From Ochotona curzoniae (taxonomy: Eukaryota > Chordata > Mammalia > Lagomorpha > Ochotonidae): DNA of 64,000 bases. Positions 34,999-46,378 of this stretch are shown here, in pieces. The stretch covers positions 33,364,501 to 33,428,500 of the forward strand of contig NW_024465885.1 of assembly GCF_017591425.1 (NCBI RefSeq), written 5' to 3'. The notes under the pieces are model-generated. The model had not been told where the DNA came from. It saw only the letters and a program-made list of their open reading frames with translations, and ran no database searches. The translations under genes were made by a program, and so were the position numbers. How positions within the stretch are numbered: the first letter of the stretch is position 1; every line of letters begins with the position of its first letter.

Positions 34999-35557
34999 AC
35001 ATTTTTTTCTCTAAATATTCTGCATTGAAACCTTTACCCAATGTTACCATGTGATTACAAAGTGAAATGAAAGACTCTATATTGTGAAGTATGTAACTTT
35101 TTTTTTCATTTTATACAAAAAAATAAAATGTTTAAAAGATTAGATGCAACAAAACGGGAATATTTCAGCTCCAGAGGCATTTACAAAGTGGTGAATTGAT
35201 GATTTCTAATGTTTAATCAGTTTCAGAACTTGTTCAGGTAATTAAGGCAACAGTATATTTTATTTCAAATAATTTATCAGAAAAGCAGGTCTTGTAAAAA
35301 TTATGATTCAAATACTACATATAAAGGAAAATGTTTATATGGGTTCTTTTACTAATGCAAATTTAACCATGTTTGTTCAAAATGTCTTCCATAATTTTCA
35401 GAACAGAATCTTCGGTCTCAATAATATTCTTCTGAAAATACGCTGGTTGAAAGCTTGCATTTTTATTTAATGAAAAGCACAGTATGTGTTTTATATTCAT
35501 AGGCATTCGTGAAGTCTGTACATCTGATGCTCTTCCATCTGTGCTGAAGAAAGGCGG
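34999..35557. other. Unassigned AT-rich sequence
   Basis: A T-run near 35098-35107, otherwise nothing recognised. Confidence 0.4.
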
Positions 35558-35845
35558 AGATGCATGTGCCCACAGTGACTAAGGTTTCCTGGGATTTCCA
35601 CATCTCACATCAGAGTGCCTGCATCCGGGTTCTGATTTTATTTCCATTTATAGCTTCTTTTTGATGCAGATTCTGTCAAGAAACAGGTATTGGCTCTAGT
35701 AATTGATTCACTATTACTCATATGGGAACCAGGATTGAGGTCCTTCCTAGATACCCGAGCATGAGCCAGGTCTGGGCTTTGCAGGTATTTTCAGAGGGAA
35801 CACTTCTGTATCTCAAAAAAATGAAAAAATAAAAACCACAAGGAT
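35558..35845 (+). mobile_element. CSINE2, sense
   Basis: 'gatgcatgtgcccacagtga', 'catctcacatcagagtgcct' and 'gcatccgggttctgatttta' (B-box region), then 'cttctttttgatgcagattc' and 'tatgggaaccaggattgagg', ending 'aaaaaatgaaaaaataaaaa'. Old two-part head of the CSINE2 type. Confidence 0.65.
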
Positions 35846-36740
35846 TTGCATTTTTAAATATGAGCTTCCTACCCTATTTACCTTGTGTAAAAAGTAGATT
35901 TGAAATTTTGGGTACTTGCTCTGCCAGTTAATATATGCAAAGGTAACCAGGAAAGGATATGCACTGGCAAAAGTACAAAGAGTGATCAGGATGATGAGCT
36001 GTTTGATCTGGAGCTGTCCCTAGAGGATCAACACAATCCTCTCCCTAGGGGGTCAATACGAGGCATTCGCCATCTCAGAAGGAACCATATTCAAAGAGAA
36101 ATTTCTGAGCAAGAGGAGACAACCAACATCCTTGTACAAAGCTCAATTATGATTATGTATCCTTCATCGCAACATACATGCGACATGGTAGATGTATAAT
36201 TTTCAATATTCCTTAGAAATATTAATAACATTAGTGATGTTAAACAAAAAGTATTTTGAATTTTTTACCTCTTTCAATGTCATATTTTGCTTTTTTAAAC
36301 TAAATTTTATATATAAACTGTCTAATAATTAAAGAATACCCTTACTCCAGTAATAGAAATCATATTACAAAGATATTCCAAAACAGATGTCATCTTTATC
36401 TCTAACATTAGAGTATTATTTGTCTAACCAAACCTTCATAATTGCTTTCCTTTTGTAAAAATCTATTTTCTATGTACAATATGACAATGGAAAATGTTAT
36501 TACTACTTTTGAAAATACCATTACTTTCCACAGGAAAAAATTAGTTGAAAAAAGAGGTTCTATACCAAAAGGAAATACTCCAGTTCAACTGGAATTATTA
36601 CATAATTGCAATAAAATTAGAAAACAATGTACATATCATTTTTTTGCTTTTATGATTATAATACATAGTCATAAATTATTCAGTGTTATGTAATATGACA
36701 TAATAGAATAATATTGTTTATTCTTATACTGCACATACTA
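35846..36740. other. Unassigned sequence with a 99-codon ORF
   Basis: A plus-strand ORF (35900-36199) has a more coding-like composition than most here, with an acidic stretch 'DQDDELFDLELSLEDQ' followed by an Arg-rich patch 'RGIRHLRRNH'. I recognise no family, start context or exon boundaries, so it is not called a gene. A small hairpin 'agaggat'/'atcctct' lies at 36022-36042. 36200-36740 is AT-rich. Confidence 0.4.
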
Positions 36741-37060
36741 AAGTGGGTGCACACTGGAGTCAGACCTCAGGTACATTAAGGGGAGCTGCAGCCCAGTTAG
36801 ACTGACCCCAATATTTCCAACTAAAATTGTCCCCATTCCCTGGTTCCTGTGCCTGCCAGCATGTGCAGCAGACTGGTCTGGTTTGCCCCACATCCCATTC
36901 AGATCTCATATACATCATTGGACACTGAAGACTAACTCAACCAAACCGATTTCAGCCTCCAGCCACACTCGTGGCATCGTGTGCCACTGTCTTTCTAGCC
37001 AGACATGCCCAAGTCCTGGTTTTCATACTCACCAGTGGAAGTTGAAGTTACTTATTTTTC
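36741..37060 (+). mobile_element. L1 GC-rich 3'UTR fragment, sense
   Basis: Homologous to 44700-44980 of this window: 'ggggagctgcagcccagtta', 'ccccacatcccattcagatc', 'cattggacactgaagactaa' and 'gtcctggttttcatactcac' have close counterparts there in the same order and orientation. It carries neither the distal 3'UTR nor an A-tail, so it is a broken copy. Confidence 0.7.
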
Positions 37061-37245
37061 TATCCCATTTTATTTTCTTCCCAGATTTTTTTTTTTCACT
37101 ATATCATGTGAAGTCCAAACTTCAGTGTCAACAACAGACATCCTTACTGTTAATGATAGTAAAAAGGATGTTGAGAAAAGATCACAGATGTTTCTCTAAA
37201 TTCAGTACTTTGAATTCTTGGACTATGTAACGTATTATATTCTAA

Positions 37246-37440
37246 CTTATTTTTTTAAGAATTATTTTTTTTTTTTGGAAAGGCAGATTTACAGAGAAAA
37301 AGACAAGAACATCTTCCATCCACCGATTCACCAACCGAGTATTTATAACGGTCGGAGCTGAACAGCAACATAATGAATAGATTCTTGACATACAATACTG
37401 TTTGCTCACACTGAAACACATTTAGTAGACTAAGCACTTC
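37246..37440 (-). mobile_element. CSINE, antisense, decayed head
   Basis: Tail 'aagaattattttttttttt', then 'ggaaaggcagatttacagag', 'catcttccatccaccgattc' and 'aacggtcggagctgaacag' are clear to about 37365. The remaining sequence only loosely recalls the head ('agcacttcattacaccatgg'). Confidence 0.65.
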
Positions 37441-38347
37441 ATTACACCATGGATTATAATTTTTTTCAGATTTGTATTAGTTTGCAGTTTTGAAAGATTG
37501 TTTCAAGCAGCTATTATTTTTATTTATATGGTTCTTGTCCAAATTTAAATCTAACAGCCAAAACCTTCAACAAAAAGAAAACAAAACCAAAAAAAAACCA
37601 CTATTGTTTATAGAATGCTTTCATGTGGAGATAACTGTCAACAAGACTTGCCAAAATATATGCAGCGAATTCACATTTTCATCACACACATGCACACACA
37701 CAACTTCATGAACTTTGTGAAGAGAGTTATGATTCTGATATTGAAATTGGCATTCTAAATGGGATTTTTTTATTTGCCAAAACATATTGTATTCAAGGTT
37801 AATAATACATTTCAGTAACGTACATAGTGTTCTTGGCAGACATGAGCCGTTTCATCATTTTGATAGACAGATCCCATTCTTTCTCTCTTCATAATAAGAA
37901 GAATCTTGCCAAAAGTCAACAGTCTGAATTGCTTTAAAATTCATTTTAATGTAAATTTGAATAGAACATTTTGCTGCTGCTACCAGGTCAGCCAGTCTTG
38001 GCAAGACAATGGCTGTTAGGTTAGAATGTCAGTGATATTAGTAGGTAACTTATTTTTAAATGATGACTATGATAAAATTATACTAGCATGCTTGATGGTA
38101 ATATTTGAAAAGTGTAGTTTTAAGAAAGTAGGAGTGGGACATGATATTCTTATATGTATAACTGAATTCTACCCAAGTCATATGCCATTGGTAAAAACAT
38201 GTTTCAACAAAAGCTGACATTGACTTGTTTCGGTACTGAAACACTGAATAAATAAGATGCAAAAATATTTTTTGAAACTTCGCAATTTTGTGGCTTGCAT
38301 TGGTGAACTAATATGCTATCAATATGAACAACCCTTGTAATAACATT
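37441..38347. other. Unassigned sequence
   Basis: Contains an A-rich patch (37570-37602) and a short CA run near 37685-37703; otherwise nothing recognised. Confidence 0.4.
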
Positions 38348-38612
38348 GCTTTGTATGCTGGCTGTTCTGACTCTCATATAGTTGCTTCTGTCTGAAACTG
38401 GAAGAGCATTTGAGCATCTGAAGATGGCCTAAGTACCTCACATGGAAGCTTAGGACGGGGCTCTGGGTTACTAGCCATGACCAGGCCAGACCTGCCAATT
38501 GGAGCCATTTGGTTAGTGAACCAGCAAATGGAAAATCTTCATTTCTATTCCCCACACTCCCTTTCTCTTTGCCTTTTTCTCTATATATATTATTCTCTCC
38601 TTCAAGTAAATA
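38348..38612 (+). mobile_element. Old CSINE, sense
   Basis: 'ctgaaactggaagagcattt', 'gaagatggcctaagtacctc', 'gaccaggccagacctgccaa' and 'gttagtgaaccagcaaatgg' follow a sense CSINE 3' half, ending with the pyrimidine block and 'cttcaagtaaataattgg'. Confidence 0.65.
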
Positions 38613-41600
38613 ATTGGCAAGAAACAACTTAAGATTAATCTTACTGTAATGGATCTGTCCTATTTTTTAGCCTATGCCCTTCTTTCTTCTTAACAACTCT
38701 GATTCATTTTATTCTAAAAATATAGTAAAATTCCTAAGAATCTCAGAAATGTGTCCAAATTATAGAGAATAAGAACTGAAATTGTCATAACTTCTTAATG
38801 GCTACTGTTAACTCCTATGAGAGAACTTGTAAACAAAGTGATGAAATCTTCAGTGTGTAAGAAAACATTTAAAAATTGAAAATGGAAAGCACAACCAGAA
38901 ATCACTAATAAAGAACACTGAATAAAACTAAGTGATATGTAGAAGCACAGTCCTGGCTAATAAATGTCTTTCCTATTAAAAGGAGTTTTTCTTCTTTTTC
39001 TCTCTCTCTTTTCTCCATCCTAGGCAAGGTAGCTTGCTTTTCATTTACCATATTCTGCAAGATTAAGATAGTCTATCGAGGTGCAGATTTATTGAGTTGA
39101 AACCTCCCCACAGAGTGAACTCATGCCCACTAAGTCTTACATAGTCTCTGGTAATACACTTTTGAGTGATATTCTCAGATTTGGCCAACAAGACATCTCC
39201 ATGGCTGACAAATTAACGCAGCTTTGTAAAGTGCTTACACTCAGCTTCTCACTGGAAAGTCTGGCTCATTACACATCCAGAATGCACAAAGCAATTTAGG
39301 CCTGCAGACAACAGCCAGATGGAGTGTCTTGAAGACAGAAATCTCCTGTTTACAGACAAAACAAGCAAAGAAATGCAGCCTCAGGCCAAATGCCCACAAA
39401 CTGCCCAGGCAGGCTCCTATTAGCTTAAATACCACTCAACCTCATGTCTACAATAGCAAGATTTTCGCGTTAGAATTTATTATATTATTTATGATAATTG
39501 ACTATATTGTATTGAGGCTACAACTCATTTGGCATAGATTAGGGAGATTTTTTAAAACACACACATAAAGGGAAAATTTTCCTTTATAATAGAAACAAGA
39601 ACATGTTAAAATAAAGATTATAGCAGCATAATTATATTTTGAAAACATCAGGGAAGCTGGTTTTCAGTACAAAGCAATCCTTGATTAAACAAATATTGCT
39701 TTTTATTTTTCCAGTCTTTTGCTTCTCCAATTTATTGCTTTAAAAAACAAAGCAATATTTCTTTTCCAAATATTGTCTTCTATATTTTCATAGAACATTT
39801 TTCATTACTTACTTTAAATGCTGTGAGAATGAAAATTATCTTTATTTATATATACTTAAAATCGAACACCTGTGCAATTGAAATGATATATGATATGCAA
39901 CAAACAATCCTACACCTTATTTCTTAACAAATCAAAAATAATTGCACTTGAAATATTAGAGTCAGAAGATACATTGTATTAACTGATAACTTACATTAAA
40001 AAATACTTTAAATTTCACCATATCCCGACATAAAACCTTCAGGGCATAATTGCATTATATACTGTACAATGGTTTGTTCTCTTTATCTCTTAATGTATCA
40101 TTTCTAGAAAATCAATCTCTTGAGTTTGTGGAAATGTCATCAATTCAGTATCAGTTAACAACATAGGAGAGCATAGGACACGGAAATGTTTGGTAAGTGA
40201 AAACACAGCTTGCTGGGAAAAGATATAAGGCTAAATAAATTACTTAATTTGGAAGTCTCTAAAGCCTAGCTCTGGGAATACAGACACCCAGATAATTTGT
40301 GTGCTTGTATAACCTAAAAATTCAATAGAATTGCAAGTAGAATTACACAAACAGAATTCTCTCTTGAACTTCCTATCCAACCTAGGCTATAGTTAAGTTT
40401 GAGATTAATTTACTATTAGTTTTGTGGCTGGAAGAAGCCAAAATGAAAACCTCAAAATCATATAAACTGTTTTCTGGACTAAAAAATGCATCAATACAGA
40501 CACCGATATCCAGACTCAATACATTTAGTTTAAAAATGATAAATATAAACCTTGACAGAAATTCAACAAATAATCTCTTAATATGAAATGTGAAGGAAAG
40601 CAGTTCAAAACTTATCAAAACATGAAACTATTGCATATTTCACCAAGTCTTGCAATATCCGTATACTAATAAAACAAGTATGCGGTATTCAAATCCTCTA
40701 ACTCTATAACTGATTATAAATTCCTAATACTGGTTTTTATCTAACATGTGGATGATCTGTGGTAATGCAAAAATGGAGAAAATTCTAAAACTATTATTAT
40801 CTATATGCTTACATCTGTGGTTTCAAAGTTAAAATATTTGCAAAACATTGTGAAAATTGTTTCAAAAGTCCATAATTCAGCACAAGATTTCGCTGAAGAG
40901 TTCAGCACCTCACTTTTGACAACATGTTGGCTACTTCGACAGATTTCAATTCAATACTAGGTACTATGTAGAGGATTCTCGGTTATTACTAGAATCTTTG
41001 ATGGGATTCTCCTGTTTTTTGACAAATCAATAGTACTCCACAACTGGCACAGTATTTATCAAGTTTAATGAAGTTGTACTAATAATTTTACCTAACAAAA
41101 AAATGATCTCCAGCAAAAAGTTAATTATGACTATTTAACAGATACTGCACATGGCGCAGGTTTTTAGTCATTGGTTGGCCACTTGTGTGAGAGTGTGTGT
41201 TTGTGTGTTCATGGTGTTAGGATTAACTTACCTAAAACTGCAAAAAGTTCACAAACTAATCTGACTCCAAGCTACACCTGGACCCTATGGAAGTAAAGGA
41301 TTTGTTTCCACTTTCAATTTAATTCTGCCTTAGTGATTCCTCTGATACTGCCTCATAATTAAATTTTTCCTGGCATGAAATATATTTTTAAGAGAAAACC
41401 AGATACTCTACCACCTGAAAGCTCAATCAAGATAACTATGTAAGCAGATCAATGCTTCTTTTTTCAGTCACTATTATGAAATATTATCTATTAAGATTTC
41501 TCTTCATTGCAGGTGAAAGTGATGCTTTTATTTGTGCTGCTATTCCTTTAGACCCAAGTGTCATATCTACAAATAACTCTTTACCAAATTATAGAGCCAG

Positions 41601-43331
41601 AGTATTTTAATTCAGTTCAAATACATGATTTAAATACATGGTCATATAACAAATCAATTCACTTTTTGCTTTTGATTTTGATGATATCAGTAGCTGATAT
41701 TCTATAAATCTTGCCAGTTATAGATTAAGGATAATACCTATTTTATGTATCTGGAGCTAATCTTCCATGGTTCATTGATCCAATAAAATTGATAATTAAG
41801 CACTCATCTAAATGCTGATGTTCATAAAATGCTTAATTTCTATCTGTTTTTTATATTGTGGTTAAAGCTGAATTAAGCATGGGAATATAGAATGCATTAG
41901 GTTAGGACTTTGCAAAAACTATGAGAGATGCATCAAGGGGAAGAAAGGACTGAGAGAATTGTGGTTGTCTTCTTGGAATCACACCATTGATGTTTAAAAC
42001 AAGATAAAAGTATGAAGCACATATGAATACTCAGAAGGCATAGAATCCTGATAGCTCCTGAGCATTATCAAATAAAACTTATGTTCTTGATAATAGACTG
42101 GCTAGAGAACTAGGATAAGTTTCAGTGACTAAAGCAGTTTTAGCATCTCATTGTCTATTACTTGTAGGAATTTGCATACTGAAATATGGTCTCCTTCACT
42201 GTACATACCAACAAAACAGCCAAGAAAAATGGTAAATGCAGATGAAGTCTGAGCTAAGTTCCTCTGAAATGGTTGTATCCTTTCTTCTTGAATTAACAGG
42301 AAAGTATTTTCCAAAAAACAAGGTCGAAGTATGTTGTCATATTTGTACCAGTTACAACTTGTCACTAATTTAGCATAAATATGCAACATCTCATATCAAT
42401 ACAATATAAAATTCTGAGCCAAAATTATTCCAATGAAATAAATTATTGACAATGCAGTGAATATTATATATATACTGTGTACTGGACTGTCACATAAAAA
42501 AATCGGTTAGGAAAGAGAATGGTTGACCCAAATTACATAAAGATGTATATAAATGTACATATAGTACAAACATGTTATATATATATATGCATATGTATAT
42601 TCTTGTATTCTGTTTAAATGTCTCCACACATAAATTTGAGTGTTTCATGCTATTTTCATTACTTTGTTCTTAGACACTGTTATTATAGATAAGTTTAGCT
42701 GTGCAAAATGTGTAAGAATATTTGTAGATATGAATGAGCATTGGCATTTTCAGAGAGGTAAGAGATATTTATTTGTTTTATTTCTCAGAACATTGGAGTG
42801 TTGCCATGACAGGCTAAGTTCCTCCTAAGTGTATATCTTATCTTAAAAGGACAAAGAATAGAATAGGAATAAATAACCCTAAAACTTTTATAATACATCA
42901 AAGTCTTGTGATGAAAATTTATGTTGATTACTTAGGTTTAGGATAATATTCATTTTATGACAGACAAACATTAAGATTCTATGCATTTTCAAATTAAAAA
43001 AAAATTGTCTCTAAAGCATACATTTATTGAGTCACAATTTTCCAGTTGATTATAATGATAGAACTCCATACAAATGCAATGTGTATGTGGAGGGGGAACT
43101 GTATTTTGACTCTATAACCTGCAGATGTAACCATTCAATATAATCAAACATACTGTGTTACTTCTGAAGATGGATTAGGGAAAAATCAGGTCTTAAAATA
43201 TATTTACTATTAATACTTGTTTTTCATATCATAATATCCCTGCTTCATTTTCCTACATTCTTATTTCTTAAAATTGCACTTACACTCACTACTGGGAGTT
43301 TCTTGAGCAACATGTCAAGTGAAACAATGAG
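38613..43331. other. 4.7-kb interval without recognisable repeats
   Basis: This is the longest stretch in the window in which I can name no SINE, LINE or LTR. 39050-39440 is less AT-rich and of high complexity ('ctgcagacaacagccagatg', 'aaactgcccaggcaggctcc'). A 12-bp inverted repeat 'aaatattgcttt'/'aaagcaatattt' lies at 39691-39702 and 39749-39760. An 86-codon minus-strand ORF lies at 42129-42389 and a (TA)n patch near 42575-42600. I see no exon structure. Confidence 0.45.
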
Positions 43332-43642
43332 AATTTTTTAAATTATTTATTTTTATCAAAAAATTAGATTTACAGAAAGGAGATGCAGAAAGATCTTCCA
43401 GCCAATGGTTCACTCCCTAAGTGGCCACAATGGCCAGAGCTGAGTTGATCCAAAGCCAGGAGCCAGGAACATCTTCTGGGTCTCCCACATGAGTACAGGC
43501 TCCTAAGACTTTGGGGCATCCTCAGTTGCTTTCCAAGAACACAGGCAGGGAAGGAAAGAGGAGTAGCCAGGATAGTTACTGGCACCCATATGGGATCTTG
43601 GCACATGCAAGGTAAGAACTTTAATCACTAGGTTACAGCCCA
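43332..43642 (-). mobile_element. CSINE, antisense
   Basis: 'aaattatttatttttatcaa' tail, 'agatttacagaaaggagatg', 'cactccctaagtggccacaa', 'catcttctgggtctcccaca' and 'cacccatatgggatcttggc'. It ends 'aatcactaggttacagccc'. Complete copy of intermediate age. Confidence 0.88.
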
Positions 43643-43979
43643 TTGGTATTGAGGTTGATTACTGAAATGTCAAATCATAGATCATTCATTTAAAACGTAT
43701 CTCCCATTTAAGAGTCTGGAAACATGTATGTGAAATTTAACATGTCATTACCACAAGTTATTTCAAGAAGTTAGTCAGGGTTATTCCATACTTTCTGAGG
43801 CATACCACCCATTTCATATAGATTATTTTGAATACTGTATATTCTTCCTTGCTAACCTTTTAAAATTTGAATTTATAGTGTTATGCAATACAGTATTACA
43901 TTAAGGAGTAACATAATAGCTTGTGATAAAACCTTGCCATTACCTACATAGGACATTTTCTATAAAGAACCCATCTATA

Positions 43980-44100
43980 ATCAATGTAATATATATCTGA
44001 TATATTATGTATTATTTATTTATCAAATATATATTATATTATTATATATTATGCTATTGTTATATATTATTATTATATTATATATACATATATATAACTA
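43980..44100. repeat. TA-rich low-complexity tract
   Basis: About 120 bp almost entirely A and T, with repeated TATTAT and TATATA units. It contains several short self-complementary segments. Confidence 0.85.
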
Positions 44101-44435
44101 GCAATACATAAAAGGGTGAAGACATGCATACCCTGTGACTAAAGACCATGGATGCTACTATTCATTCATTTTACCACTGTTGCATGTGTATTACAAAGAT
44201 ATGTTAATTTATTTTATAAGCATTCACTGTATAATTTTCATTAGACGTCATTTTGGATATCTGTAATACTTAGAAAACACTACAAATGTACTTTCACAGA
44301 AACAGCAATTTCAACGTACTCACAGCTGCATGAATTATAAGCCTGTCTAGACTCAAGCTGAAGAAACATCTCTTCTCAGTCATGGTGACTAAACTCAAGG
44401 CAATTCGCACTAGCAGAAATGATTGTAATGTTTCA

Positions 44436-44611
44436 ACTGCGGCCAGCTTTTTAAATTTTTTATATTGTAGTTTTATTTGGAAATCAAAAAAGATAGAAAG
44501 AGACAGACAGAAACAAATTAGGAACAGACAGACCAAGATCTTCCTTTGGCTGCTTCAATCCCCAAAGGCTGACAAATGAAAGGGTAGAGTTTTTCTTAAA
44601 ATGGGATTGGG
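44436..44611 (-). mobile_element. CSINE2, antisense, left part (split by L1)
   Basis: 'aattttttatattgtagttt' and 'tatttggaaatcaaaaaaga' with a purine-rich block, 'gaccaagatcttcctttggc' and 'caatccccaaaggctgacaa' are the tail half of an antisense CSINE2. The head half appears on the far side of the L1 at 46248-46378, so one SINE was split. Confidence 0.6.
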
Positions 44612-46238
44612 TCAGCTCTGTTTCCAGCCCTGTCTTTCACTGGAATCAATGGGTGTTGCAGTCCAGCCTGATTCTGCCCACCACACACTCAGCCCTCACA
44701 TTAACCAGTGGGAGCTGCAGCCTAGTCGGAGCAACCCACAATAATCCCCACTAGGCATGCCCCCATCTTGGTTCCCATGCTTGCCATTATCTACAGCAGA
44801 CTAGTACGGTACGGTCTGTCCCGCATCCCATTCAGCTCTCATACATGTCAATGAGCTTTGGAGCCTAGTTCAACCCAACCAGATCCACTATCCATCCTGC
44901 ACACATGCTGTTGTGTGCTCTTCTGTCTAACCAACCCCTGCCCCGTCCTGGTTTTCATGCCCTCCAGTGGGAATGTTAACCCAAGAGGCAGGAGCCCACT
45001 ATTTCCCTTCCAGGCTACTCCCACTCCCAGATTATGCACTCTCCAAGTGGCTCTGCAGTTTAAATTGACAGAATTAGCCCCCAATGCCAGCTTCTGCCAG
45101 CTGATGCTTCAGCAAAGCCCAAACAACCCTCACTCATTCTATTTCGTGCTTGCACCAGGAGGAACAACAAGCCCAGCCTGGCTTTTCCCTGATCTAGCTC
45201 ACATGAGACCCATGGGTGTTGTAGCCCTCCCTAGTCTGGTTTGCCCCCAATCCAGTTCACATTCTCCAGTGGGAGTAGCTGTCCAGCAGGGGAGCCCCCC
45301 ATATTTTCCCTGCCTGCTCCATCCTCTCTTTCTCCGTCCTCATGTGTGCTGTTGGGTGCTGCGGCCACATTCAGCACGGCTCACCTCACCTTGATATTCC
45401 ATAATGTGCACTGATTTTTGTCGTGACCGAACCTGGCTCGACCCACACTCAGTTCTGGTACTCAGATTCACCAGTGGCTGATGTGCACTGGTTCAGCCTG
45501 GTCTGCACACGACCCAGGCCAAATGTATGCCAGTGAGACACTTTCACCCACATAAAACTCACACACAGCTCAGTAGGGGCTGAGACCTAGCCCACATCTA
45601 CCTTGAGCCTCCAGAGCTCAAGACAGGGCTGGAAATACCAGACCAAGCAATTGCAACCACCAGCTGATTGGGGTGATGGACTGTACCTACCCCGTACTTG
45701 CAAGTACACACACGAACCTGGTCTGGGTTCACCCCAGACAAAGTTTCTTTAGGCATCCTCTCAATTGAACTGCCAGACTTAGATCCCTAACCATGAAAAG
45801 ACAGAGGACAGAACAATTCAATCAACTACCTGTCATATGTTGGTGGTGAAAACAAGGCAAATGAAGATTATTGGACGGATTATGTCAGCCAGTGAATTCT
45901 GCAGTGATTTCTTCATGCTTGGCATGGCAAGACTGGCAGCAATTCATAACTGTAGAACTATCAAAACCACCTGAGCTGAACCCTCAGAGCATGCCCCACG
46001 TCAGGGACCTGGGATGGGTGGGAGACTGCATGGGGCTTCTCCCTTTACCTCCCCCTTCATCCCAGATATAGAAAAAAAATGTGTGTGGGAATGATAGTCT
46101 TACCCACTTTTCCTGCTCCCTTGAACCTTTGTGCCCTAATTAACTATGTAGAGATTGTCAAAAATCTAATACAAAAAAAAAAATGAGAAAAAATCAATCA
46201 AAAGAAGACAAAAAAAGTTTAAAGATAAAAAAAAGGGG
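44612..46238 (+). mobile_element. L1 3'UTR, GC-rich type, sense, 5'-truncated
   Basis: A 1.6-kb block that is clearly more GC-rich than its surroundings to about 45720. It contains degenerate repeated modules ('ccagtgggag' at about 44704, 44964 and 45264; 'catcccattcagctctcat'; 'cctggttttcatgccctcca'). It then runs into a distal 3'UTR with 'gaacctttgtgccctaatta', 'gtagagattgtcaaaaatct' and an A-rich tail to about 46234. The 9-bp repeat 'gggattggg' (44603-44611 and 46239-46247) is a candidate TSD. A 178-codon ORF inside (44858-45394) reflects GC-richness, not a gene. Confidence 0.75.
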
Positions 46239-46247
46239 GGGATTGGG

Positions 46248-46378
46248 AGATCAGTCTTGCCATCAACTGCTGGATACATAGTAGCCGGAAACTGGAGTCT
46301 GAAGCAGAGACAATGAAAACCCATAGTGCAAAATGTGGTGGGTGCATCCCATTATACCAAATACTCCAGACTTGGCTT
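46248..46378 (-). mobile_element. CSINE2, antisense, right part (split by L1)
   Basis: 'catcaactgctggatacata', 'agccggaaactggagtctga', 'acccatagtgcaaaatgtgg' and 'tgggtgcatcccattatacc' match the middle-to-head part of an antisense CSINE2. This is the continuation of the fragment at 44436-44611. Confidence 0.6.

Noticed and set aside
39691..39760. 12-bp inverted repeat as a DNA-transposon terminal repeat
   Set aside because: The 46-bp interior is too short, no flanking target duplication (such as TA or 8 bp) is clear, and chance is likely in AT-rich DNA.
44858..45394. 178-codon ORF, the longest in the window
   Set aside because: It lies wholly in a GC-rich L1 3'UTR that is poor in stop codons. 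Homologous sequence at 36741-37060 does not keep the frame, and there is no recognised domain.
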